64,000 nt of DNA from Montifringilla adamsi (Eukaryota > Chordata > Aves > Passeriformes > Passeridae), in the NCBI GenBank assembly GCA_017590115.1, contig JAGGNK010012003.1:2991041-3055040 (forward strand). The letters run 5' to 3'. Below are positions 11,837-22,000 of the stretch, in pieces. Both the position numbers and the translations under genes were made by a program. The notes under the pieces were generated by a model that saw only the letters and a list, made by a program, of their open reading frames with translations, had not been told where the DNA came from and did no database searches. Each line of letters begins with the position of its first letter. Positions within the stretch are counted from its first letter, which is position 1.

Positions 11837-13742
11837 ATGGTGGCAACCTTCAAGATCGCCGTGCTGGGAGCCCAGGGCGTGGGCAAGAGCGCCATAGTCC
11901 GGCAGTTCCTGTACAACGAGTTCAGCGAGGTCTGCGTGCCCACCACGGCCCGCCGCGTCTACCTGCCCGCCGTGGTCATGAACGGCCACGTCCACGATCT
12001 GCAGATCATGGACTTTCCCCCCATCACCGCCTTCCCTGTCAACACCCTGCAGGTAGGGGGGCACCCGAGGGTGCCTCCATCTCTGGGGGTCTGTGTTGAG
12101 CTCCCCTGTGGTGGGGTTTTGCTGTTAAACTCTGTGGGGTTCCAGTTTCTGCCTTTTTGGAGGATGCTTCTCCCTCCGTGGCAGGGTTTGGTTGGTGATT
12201 GAGGGGTTGTGTGCTCATGGATCCTGCTGAGCAGGTCCAGGATGAAGTGTGTTTTGAAGTTTGGTGACAGCAAACACAAGACAGGTGGCATCCCACTCCA
12301 AGGAGCGTGGCTCTGGCACTGCCCATAGCTGGGATCCAGCTGGGTCCTGCAGCACTGGGATCCAGGTCCGTGGCTGTCAGAGCCAACAGAACATTTGGGT
12401 GAAACCCAGGGGTTCCTGGAGAGCCACAGCCCCGAGGCACCCACTGCCCAAGCCAGGCAGAGCCTGTCCCCTCCTGGGAGTGGCCATCACCCTCTCCAGC
12501 ACTGCCTGGACTTGTTCCTGGAGCTCTGAGCCCACCAGCTCCTCCTCTGCCCCCTCAGGTGCGTCCAAAGCACCGCCAAAAGGCAGTGTGGGGTTGGAAA
12601 GTGTTGCCACCAGTGCCAACAACTTCTGGGTGGAGTTAATGGGGAAAAGGGGATGTTAAGCTCATGCCATAGCCCCAGTCCCAGGGGCACAAGTGGTGTC
12701 CCCACTGTGGGGAAAGGAGCTGTGCCACCAGTGGGGCCACCTCAATTAGTCACAGTGTCCCTGTCCCCAGCAGGGATGGGGTCACAGGGGCTGTGTAGTG
12801 CTCCGAGAGTCCCTGTGCCATCAGGCAGGAGGTGAAATGAGCACTCCAGGGGCGAGGAGAAGGTTTAAAAATTAATGGGTGAGTGCAGGGAAGGAAAGGT
12901 CAGCGTGAGAAGCAGCCTGAAATAGCAAAGGGTAATTTATTGACACGGCAGCCGATGCTCACACACTCCATTAACTCCCTGCCTTGCTGCTCTCCAGAGG
13001 AGGTGGCCAGTGGGAACAGATGGAGGTTTCCAGGGAAGAGAGGGTGATCAGAGGGATGGCTCTGAGGGGAAGAAGAGGCCCTTGGTGAGGGATACAGCTC
13101 TGTCTGCTGGGAAACATTGTGGGCTCAGCTCCGTGCCAGGAGAAGCATCCCTGCAGTGCTGTCCTGGAAGGGGAGCAGGAGCCAGTGGCTCTCTGACATG
13201 CTGCTCCTGCAGTGCAACACTTCTCCAGCTCAAGCATCCCAGAAAACCTGCACTGCTGAGGAAAACCACCCTGACATGGCAGAGCTGGAGCAAGCTGCCC
13301 CCAGCACGGTGAAATAGCTGCAGTTCCTTGTCTCCTTGATTTATCAGTACTCAGAGGAGCCCAGAGGCTGCTGCTCCACCCTCCTGCATCCCAGACCCGA
13401 GGGTCTCCCCAGCACCTCCCCTCGGTGGGCAGGGAGGGGCTGTGTCCCTCTGCTCCCTGCCAGCTCCTTCCCCTGCTGCCCTCTGTGACAGGGATCAACT
13501 ACATCCCAAAACTCCCCTTTCCCCACCTCATTCTGATGATAAACTTGGGAAGGGCTGATTCATGGCTCTGAAGGGGTTTGCTGAGGGAGAAGTGATGCCT
13601 TGCCTCCCTGGAGAGCCTTTCTCCTTTCCAGAGGCACCCAGGAGGGTTTTGCAGTGCTGCCTGCAGGGACTGCCATTCCCAGTCCCACTGCTGGGATGGG
13701 AAAGTGCCTGAAGTGAGGCAGACTTTCACTCATAGCATGGGG

Positions 13743-13784
<42 letters not shown>

Positions 13785-15554
13785 AAAAAAAAGAATCCAG
13801 TTGTTCCCTGAAACCCAAGGGTTTCCTAAGAGCATTAATTTCTTCCAGCTCCAGATTTTGGCTGTAGAGAGGCCACTCCTGCCTGCCTCTGCCCTGGATC
13901 CACATCTTGCTCTCACAGACTCAGCTCCTCAGCAGCCTCTCCTCCCCTTCTGTCCCCATGTCCCCTCCAGACAGACTGGCTGTCACCTTCCCCCTCTGAC
14001 CCACAGAGCTGCTGGTGCATCACCCTCAGACCTCAGATGGGGCTCAGCATCCTCCTCACCTTCCCTGCCCCGAAAACCAGGGTGCATCCTAATTAACACA
14101 GCTAATTAGCAGCTCTGGAGGATGAAGCTCTTACACCCAGAGCAGGGGGCTGCATTCAGCCCCACGCCCAGCTCAGCTCTGTGATGTAATTAGGCTGCAA
14201 TCCTCCCTCAGGAGTGGAGTTGGGGCTGACAGATCCTGTTACCTGTCCCCTGGATTGTCAGGGGGGGTGAGGGATCTCTGGAGGTGGGGAGTGGCTGCAG
14301 AGCTGTGGGGGCACACACAGAGGGGTCAGGGCAGAGCAGAGGTGGGTGCTGCCTGTTTGCGCTGGGGGATTGCACAGCCCCCTGCTGCCACAGCAGCCTC
14401 CTTGGGGTGCCCACCCCAGAACAGGGCAGGGCACCCCCAGGCACAGCAGCTGAGCCAGGATTGATCCCTCTGTGCTCCTTGCAGGAGTGGGCAGACGTGT
14501 GCTGCCGGGGGCTCCGGAGTGTCCATGCCTACATCCTGGTCTATGACATCTGCTGCTTTGACAGCTTCGAGTACATCAAAACCATCCGCCAGCAGATCCT
14601 GGAAACAAGGTAGGGAGGGATGGCTTTGGGATGGTGCATCCCCACGGTGGCAGAGCCCCTGGCTCCTGGCAAGGGAGTTCAGCACCGAGGGGCTACATCT
14701 TGGCATCAGAGATGAGATATCAGACTGGCACAGAGCCCCTTTGCAGGGATGGGAGCCCAAAAACCAAGAGAGCAGCAGGACCCCAGGCAGGCTGCTCTGA
14801 GCCAAGGGTGGGCTGGAGGGTTCTCTGCTGCCAGCCCCAAAAATGAGCTGCAAAATGCCCAGCAAAGGCTCTGAGCAAAGGGTCACAGCTCCTGCCTCAT
14901 TCCTGACAGAATTCCCAGGAAAACAGGATTGGCTGCCCTCTGTAAGATTCCACACCAGCAGCACATCCAGCACCCTTCACTTCACATCCACACCTCTCAC
15001 TCTTACTCCGAGAGAGAAAAACAGGGTCAAGGTTGGCAGAGCTTTGAGGAGCCTGACTAGGAACTGGCTTTAATTCTGGCTGTTGGTTGTGCATTAAGGT
15101 GCCAGGCGGGTGTCCCCTGTGGGTGAGCAGCTGCAGATGGCATGAGGGGTGGCCGGACACAGAGAGGGACAAGGGGACAAGGCAAGCCGCAGCCAGGAGC
15201 CCGTTTGGGACGGGTTGAGCTCTGTGGGCTGTCCCTCTGTGCTCCGTCCCCTGCCGTCCTGCCTCACCGCCCGCCCTCCCCAGGGTCATCGGCACCTCGG
15301 AGACGCCCATCATCATCGTGGGCAACAAGCGCGACCTGCAGCGGGGCCGGGTGATCCCGCGCTGGAACGTCTCCAACCTGGTGAAAAAGACGTGGAAGTG
15401 CGGCTACATCGAGTGCTCGGCCAAGTACAACTGGCACATCCTGCTGCTCTTCAGCGAGCTCCTCAAGAGCGTGGGCTGTGCCCGCTGCAAGCACGTCCAC
15501 ACCACCATCCGCTTCCAGGGCGCGCTGCGCAGGAACCGCTGCACCATCATGTGA
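11837..15554 (+). CDS. RASL10B: Ras-like protein family member 10B (atypical small GTPase)
   Basis: Three coding exons, 11837-12052, 14485-14609 and 15284-15554, all with GT-AG boundaries and phases that close to exactly 203 codons plus TGA. Visible GTPase motifs are the P-loop GAQGVGKSA (residues 11-19), NKRD (128-131) for guanine specificity, and CSAK (158-161). The G3 motif DxxG is replaced by DFPP (59-62), so the catalytic Gln and the Gly of classical Ras are absent. This is expected for the RASL10 group and suggests altered or no intrinsic GTP hydrolysis. The C-terminus has basic and cysteine residues and a CAAX box, CTIM (200-203), predicting farnesylation and membrane attachment. The mammalian protein is linked to neuroendocrine and atrial natriuretic peptide secretion; the role here is inferred from orthology. 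It is transcribed toward GAS2L2. Confidence 0.96.
12053..14484 (+). other. RASL10B: RASL10B intron between coding exons 1 and 2
   Basis: Intron with donor AG/GTAGGG at 12053 and acceptor CTCCTTGCAG ending at 14484. It contains a 40-base A homopolymer at 13743 and otherwise unremarkable sequence. The second coding intron (14610-15283) is similarly featureless. Confidence 0.9.
13743..13792. repeat. Poly(A) homopolymer tract
   Basis: Forty consecutive A, then G, then nine more A. No recognisable retroelement body or AATAAA precedes it, so it is recorded as a simple repeat. It is also a likely site of length error in the assembly. Confidence 0.95.
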
Positions 15555-15700
15555 GCCCCTGCCCGGGCTGCCCAAACCCGGGGATGGTTCTGCTGCACCA
15601 TCATGTGAGCCCCTGCCCGGGGCTGCCCAAACCCGGGGATGGTTCTGCTGCACCATCATGTGAGCCCCTGCCCGGGCTGCCCAAACCCGGGGGTGGTTCT
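15538..15700. repeat. Three-copy 54-55 bp tandem repeat covering the RASL10B stop codon
   Basis: Units begin GCTGCACCATCATGTGAGCC at 15538, 15592 and 15647. Each ends with ACCCGGGGATGGTTCT or a one-base variant. The first unit contains the real end of the coding sequence (codons for CTIM and the TGA); the other two are noncoding copies in the 3'UTR. The first TGA is intact, so the protein is unaffected. Confidence 0.93.
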
Positions 15701-17334
15701 GCTCCCCGGGCAGTGGGAGCTGTGCTGGAGGCACCTCCGGGGTTGCTGAGGTGACATTTGGGGACGGGGCACCTTGGGCAGGGTGGTGCAGGGGGTGGCC
15801 AGGCTGCCTGGGGATAGTGAGGGGTGAGGGATATCCCTGAGCTCTCTCCAAGCCTCCAGAGCTTGAGGCCAAAGCCACCCAGGGGGTTGTACGTGGCGCT
15901 GGAGGGTGGAGGAGGTGCCACCTCTGAGGTACCCTCAGAGTGTGCCCGGATTTTGGCTGCCAGTTCATCCTTGCCAGTCCCTGCCCTGGCAGCACAGGGG
16001 CAATGCCTGCCTGCCATCGCCTGCTCCTGGAAGGGAATTATCCAGCACCTGTGTCCCACTGTTCTGGGGGTGTTCTCTCTCTAGGGCATAGGGAAACAGG
16101 AGTTCTGCTTTTCCCCTTGTGGAGCTGGGATTTCTCCCTGGGGAGAAATCCGGGTTACACGGGCTGTCTCTTGGCTCGGTCGGGTCAGATTTCCAGGTGG
16201 AATTTCTGGATGAAAGCAAGAAAGGGGGGAAAAAGTAAGTCGCAATCCTGCTCCTGATATCCCCAGGAGCTGGGTTCTGCCTTCGCAGGGCTCTGAGCTC
16301 CCCTCTGCCCCAGCTCAGCCCCAGCACAGGAAGGCTTCTCCTCCCCCCAGCCCGTGAACACCAAATAATCTGGGAACACTCCTTGCCGGGCAGGTCACCC
16401 CTCTGCTACCTCTCGTCCTGGGCTCAGCAGGTGACCGGCTTTGCAGGGCTTCACCCCAGCCCCCGGGGTGTCCCCTGTGTCCCCTGTGTCCCCTGTGCCG
16501 CCGGCAGTGCCACCAGGTCCGACCCCGCCGGGTTTCCCCACAGGGATTTGCCTCAGCAGCAACAGGGAGCTGGAGCAGCACTTCCAGCTGCATTCTTGAG
16601 TTTTTGTTTTGTTTTGTTGGGTTTTTTTTAAAATTTCTCTGCATATCCCTAATAGGAAAGTGAGCCCTCCATTTTTTTTTAATTATTATGTTTTAATCTT
16701 CTGGTTTGTGTTTGCAGCAGAGCTGCATCCTGCCCTGCAGGGTGGGTTGGCAAAGGGCAGCTCCTGTTAGGAAACGATGATGGGGTGGTGAAGGGAGAGC
16801 AAGAGGCTGAGAGGAGCGTGGTTTCTCCATGGCTGGTCCCTGTGAGACACAGGGAAACACCATCCTCATCTCCTGAGGCAGGATCTGTGTCTGATCCATC
16901 CTCCAGCAAAACCATCTCCGTGATTCCTGCTGTCACAAGGAGCTGGAGGGGCTCAGCATTGCTCTGGGCAGCAAAACAGGACACCCAGCCCTCCCTGCCA
17001 CCGCAGCCAGGTGTCCATGGCCCAGCAGCTCCCCTGTGCTCTTGGAATTGCTTCCCATTAAAGGCAGCTCCAGCTGAGCTCCAGTGCCTCTGACCACCCC
17101 ATCCCTGGGCCAGGGCTGCGGGTGCATCCTGCTCCCCCCTCCCTGCTTGGGGAATCAAACTCCTTGCTCCAAAATTATTTAAAAAAAGAAAAAAGAAAAA
17201 AAAAACTGGAAAAAATTAGGAAAGGCAATGGGGGGACACGGGTCCATCTCAGCCAGGAAGGGCCGTGGCACTTGTCACCATCCCCTGCCTTCATGGCAAA
17301 CCTGGCTCCCCTGTCCAAGCTCATCCTGTCAGGA

Positions 17335-17680
17335 TTTATTAACACATATAAGTCCACTTATCGATCTCTGGCTAGAGCTTTATCCCTCCAAATTGTCTGA
17401 GAAGGAAATTCCTTGGTAAATGCTAATAAAAAAGCATTTATAAAGTGCTCCGACGTACACATATCAACAACTAAGCCAATACGTTGTTTGTTATAACCCT
17501 GTAGCCTGCAGTTTATAGCACAATTAGTTACAGGTTTTTATAGCATCTATTTAGTATTTTGAAGAAAAAAAAAAGAAAAAAAAAGGTTATAAATATAATT
17601 GTTATATTCTATTGTACTTTATAGACAGAGGAAGTTATATTAGTAATTATAACAACTCTCACTGCTTTGACAGCGTTTCC
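17335..17680. other. AT-rich island in the putative RASL10B 3'UTR
   Basis: A roughly 350-base segment rich in A and T (TTATAAATATAATTGTTATA and similar) sits inside GC-rich flanks. It holds an A/G-rich tract (17562-17585) and several short inverted motifs of TTATAA type. The texture resembles an ancient conserved noncoding element or AU-rich UTR control region, but I cannot assign a family from sequence alone. Confidence 0.4.
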
Positions 17681-18177
17681 CGGCTCCCAGGAAAACCAGG
17701 GCTACAAAGAGCTACTTTCCCAAGAGCCCAGGAAGGGGTAGGTGGTGGTGGTGGCACCCTGGGTGCAGGCAGGGGACCCCAGGCAGGAAGATCCGAGGTG
17801 TCCAGGCGCGGGGATCAGAGCACATGGCAGCAGCCACGAGCGCCCCGCGGCCCTACTCACACCTTACCACAGATTTACCACTCACCCAGCACCACCCTGG
17901 TCCTGCTGAGAGCAGTCTGGGCCTGCCACAGCCTGGGATGTCCCCACTGCTGTGCCCAGGGCAGTGCCAGGGCTCTGTCCCCGTGCTTGTGGAGGTGATG
18001 CCTGGGTTTGGATCGGCCCCACCAAGGATGCTTCCCTCTCCCCCTCCTCCTCCTCCTGCCCCACTGAGCATCCCAGTTGCCTGGACTTGGCTTCCCTTTC
18101 CCCCTGGACTCCTTGTTGGAGATTCCCGAGGTGTCTACACAGCCTGTGATGCCCTGCACCTTCTTCTTTGAAATTGA

Positions 18178-18183
18178 ATTAAA
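18178..18183 (+). terminator. Candidate RASL10B poly(A) signal
   Basis: ATTAAA in TTGAATTAAAAATC is followed by TCTGTCCCCCTTGTTCTGT and, further on, by GTGTTTTTGCTGG. It lies about 830 bases before the stop codon of the convergent GAS2L2 gene. Confidence 0.45.
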
Positions 18184-18199
18184 AATCAGGTCTGTCCCC

Positions 18200-19012
18200 C
18201 TTGTTCTGTACCAGCCTCAGGAGTGTTTTTGCTGGCAGGTTTTGCATTCCCCGAGTCCCAGGGCTCACATTTCCAGCTCCTCTGCAGGGAAGTGGGGCTG
18301 ACTTCATCCTCTCACGGAAAAAGAGACTCTCCTGGGCATTGTGGTGTTCTCAGAGGGACGTTTGCTGTGCCCACATCAGGATTTTCCTCTCTCCCTCCCC
18401 ACCCACGCAGAAAAGACGTGGAAATAGAGGAGCTTTGGCACATCTCTATTGCACAAACAGCATTGCTGGGGGCTCAGGTGCAGCACTGTGACCCTCGGTG
18501 ACATCCAGCACCCCAGAGGGGACCACGGCCACCACAGGGGTCAGTCAGCAAGGGTCCCCTCGTGTGACCCTCCAGCTGAGTGAGCCAGGCATTCACGGAG
18601 GCTCTTGGCACTGTCAGACCCGAGCTCGCTGGTCCCGTGGTGCAGATGGGGAACACTGAGGTGCGAGATGGTTTTTATGGATGTCAGGGATGGGGTGTCC
18701 CCTCTTCAGGGGGGCTAAACCCTTCCTCCTGCAGAAAACACCCCACTCTTTCAATCTGGGGCTGGATTTTTCCACCCAAACCAGTGCAAAAGCGCCTGCT
18801 TAGCAGGATTACAGTACAGAAAAAATCCATTGGGAAGGGGGAGGTGCAGCTGAACCCCCCGGGCTGTCCGGGAGCAATCCCACCGCGCTGCCCGGGGACA
18901 CCTGGGGCGCTGCAGCTCCACCTTCAGCTCCAGCCCCGCTCCCCCCTGTGGAGGGAGGGGTCCGTCCGTCTGTCCGTCCATCCGTCCGTCCCCACGGGCT
19001 CTCGGGCTGGGC
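18200..19012. other. Convergent intergenic region RASL10B / GAS2L2 3'UTR
   Basis: This interval separates the ends of two converging genes. No minus-strand AATAAA or ATTAAA was found in it, so the GAS2L2 poly(A) site is unresolved. The nearest minus-strand AATAAA is at about 17335-17340, which would make the two 3'UTRs overlap. A TCCGTCCGTC-type short repeat lies near 18960-18990. Confidence 0.5.
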
Positions 19013-22000
19013 TCAGACCCACGACTCCTCATCATCCTCGGTCAGCCAGGTGCCGCTGTCAGCCAGGGGCGGCTTGGCCGTGGGGCGTGTGCTGCCGGCC
19101 GGGGGGGCTCGGGGGGGCGCCGGGGGTCGGTGCTGGCCCCGGGGGGCAGGGGGGCGATGCCCCAGCGGGGTGGGGATGCGGGAGGGCCGCTTGCCCGGCC
19201 TGTGGTCCCGCCGGGGACGCACCTTGGGCCGCAGCTTGAGCTTGTAGATGGAGGGCACACGCTCGGGCTTCTTCAGGCACCGCCGGGGCTTGGCGGCGTT
19301 GTTGGCCCGGGGTGCCCGCGGGGTCTGGCCCCCCACCCCCGGCCGCTCTGCCTCCCCCGGGGCTGCGAGCTGCGGGGCCGCTCCTGCGGGGCTTTTGGGG
19401 ACCTGGCTCCACATCCCCGCAGGGCGCAGCGGCTGCGGCCCGCGGGAGAGCTCCTCCAGCACCCTGTCATAGCCGGGGGGCTGCGTGTTCCCGCAGCACC
19501 CCCGGAGCCCACCGCCAGGGCCACAGGCTCCCACGGCCCGAGGTCCCTCAGCACCCACAGCCCTTGTATTCGGGGCTGGGTGGCACTGCCGTGTCCCCTG
19601 GTTTCCATCCCCCGCGGCACAGACCTTGCACCCCCCTGCAGAGCGGCCCGGAGGGGTGGGGGGCCGGGGGGCGGCCGGGCTGGCTTTGGTGGGGGGTTTA
19701 ACGCCGCTGTCCGGTTTCGGGGGTTGGCTGCAGGAATTTCGGGGTGAGGGCTGTCGGCCCCGGCCAAGGGCTCCCTGCCGCCCTTCCCGTGAGCTCTTCA
19801 GGCTCTGGGAGTCTCCCGGAGCATCCCGGTGCGAGGAGGGGGGGCAGACCTTTAGGGGACTGGGGGCACGGACCTTTAAGGGGCTGGGGGCTCGGGGTGT
19901 CGCGGTGGTGGGTGTCCCCGTTTCCTGTGGCCTGGCAGCCAGCCCAGATGATTTTCCTCCTTGCTGGGTGCTTCTCGGAGGTGCCGGTGCCGTCCGTGGG
20001 CCGGGCGCTGCGGACCTGCCCCGTGCCGGTGCCGCAGGGATGGGTCTCCCCGGGCCGGTCCCTTGCGGTGCCCCCTTCCCCCCCCCGGGAAGGGGGCCGG
20101 GGGGGGGGGGGGGCCGGGGGGCGGCCGGGCTGGCTTTGGTGGGGGGTTTAACGCCGCTGTCCGGTTTCGGGGGTTGGCTGCAGGAATTTCGGGGTGAGGG
20201 CTGTCGGCCCCGGCCAAGGGCTCCCTGCCGCCCTTCCCGTGAGCTCTTCAGGCTCTGGGAGTCTCCCGGAGCATCCCGGTGCGAGGAGGGGGGGCAGACC
20301 TTTAGGGGACTGGGGGCACGGACCTTTAAGGGGCTGGGGGCTCGGGGTGTCGCGGTGGTGGGTGTCCCCGTTTCCTGTGGCCTGGCAGCCAGCCCAGATG
20401 ATTTTCCTCCTTGCTGGGTGCTTCTCGGAGGTGCCGGTGCCGTCCGTGGGCCGGGCGCTGCGGACCTGCCCCGTGCCGGTGCCGCAGGGATGGGTCTCCC
20501 CGGGCCGGTCCCTTGCGGTGCCCGGGGCACCCCCGCGCCGTTCGGGAGGCTCAGCCGGGAAGGGGTGGCTGCCCGGCCCCTCGCCCCGTGCCCAGGGGAG
20601 CTGGACCGAGCAGGTGAGCGGGATGGTGGCGGCTGCCTCCCCAAAGGGACAGCGGGTGGCTCCCGCATCCTGCAGGGAGAGACAGGAGAGGGGCCAGGGA
20701 GCTGCTGCATCCCCCCCGTCTCGCCTGGTGCTGGGAACATCCAGAAGGGAGGGGGGGAAAAATTCCAAGGATGCTCCAAAACCTGCTCTGAAGCCAGGCA
20801 TTTTGGGGCACGAAGCACCTCTGCAGCACTCACCTGCCCGAAGGGACCCTCCGGGTCTCCGGGTGAGGGCTGGCAGCCGGCTGGCGACCCAAGCCCTCTG
20901 GTGAGGGGGTGGCAAGGCACCGGGAGCCAGGGGGGACACGGGCCCCCCAGGTGACGGGGGGCAGGGGGCTCTGGGAGCGGCTGACCAGCAGCGCGGGCTG
21001 GGGGCTGCGGGCGGCCGGGCACAGCCGCACCTCGTGCTGCACTTGCTGCTGCGGGCTCCGGGCTTTCCAGGCTTGTTTGTGAGCTGTGGGGACAACGAGG
21101 GGGGCTCGGCACTCCTGTTCCCTTCACCCACCCCCGTGAAGCCCACCCAGCCGTGGCTCAGCATCCAGCCCCCGGCGGGTGCCGGCAGAAAGCTGCGCTC
21201 CCTGCAAAGCGGCTTTTGGGGTCCGGCTCCATCCAACAGTCTTCCATGACCTCTAGTGGCCACCAAAGCCAAAGTAAGTCCCCAAAACCCGACATTCCCC
21301 AGCAAAACAACTAGGCATGGCCGTACCAAAGCCTCCCGCTAATGAAAACATCCCCGAGAAGCATCGAGACCAGCCACAGACCACCCCCCCGCCCTCAGCC
21401 AGCCGCGGGGTTTGGGGAGCGGGGACTCACAGAGCGAGGTGCAGCGACACGGGTCGTGCTTGTCCAGGTAGTGCTCCAGAGTGTCCCAGCCGCCCCCGAC
21501 CCGCACCATGACGTGCTCCCGCAGAACCTGCACGGGAATGTCCATGCCAGGGGACAGCAGCAGCCTGGGGGTGGCACGCTCGGCCGGGCATCCAGAGCTG
21601 TGGCTTGCCCTAAGTGCCACCAGGTGTCCCAAAGGACGGCCGCGTCCCTGGCCCAGCTGCTGCGGCCATCCCGACAGGTTTATTTTGTCACCACAAAGAG
21701 GGTGAGGGACCCTTATGGAAAATCCCTTCGTCGTGTGCTGAGTTCTTGGCCTGGCTTGGGGATGGATTCAGAGCATCCCAGAGCTCCCATTGCTAGGTGA
21801 GAGCAGGCTGTGGCTCTGTGGGATGTCAGGTTTTGTCCCACACACATGGATGGTTAAATCCATACCAACATCTGTCACAGGGCTGAGCTCCCCTGCTGCC
21901 CTGCTTTGGGAATAATGATCAGAACTCCCACATGGGCCCCTTTTGGGGGATTGTGGAAAAGGGGTCATGGCAGCAGAGCAGAATTCCTGATGCTTTTCCC

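Larger units (their letters stand above)
15555..18200 (+). other. RASL10B: Probable RASL10B 3'UTR
   Basis: No exon is recognisable between the RASL10B stop and the convergent GAS2L2 gene. ATTAAA at 18178-18183, followed by GT/T-rich sequence, is the best end of transcript. AATAAA at 17425-17430 is an alternative. The region includes the stop-codon minisatellite and an AT-rich island at 17.33-17.68 kb. Confidence 0.45.

Noticed and set aside
19485..20954. A 489-residue plus-strand open frame opposite GAS2L2
   Set aside because: It is the antisense shadow of the GC-rich last exon of GAS2L2 and carries the same duplication. The minus frame has conserved motifs and ends in the family C-terminus; this one has none.
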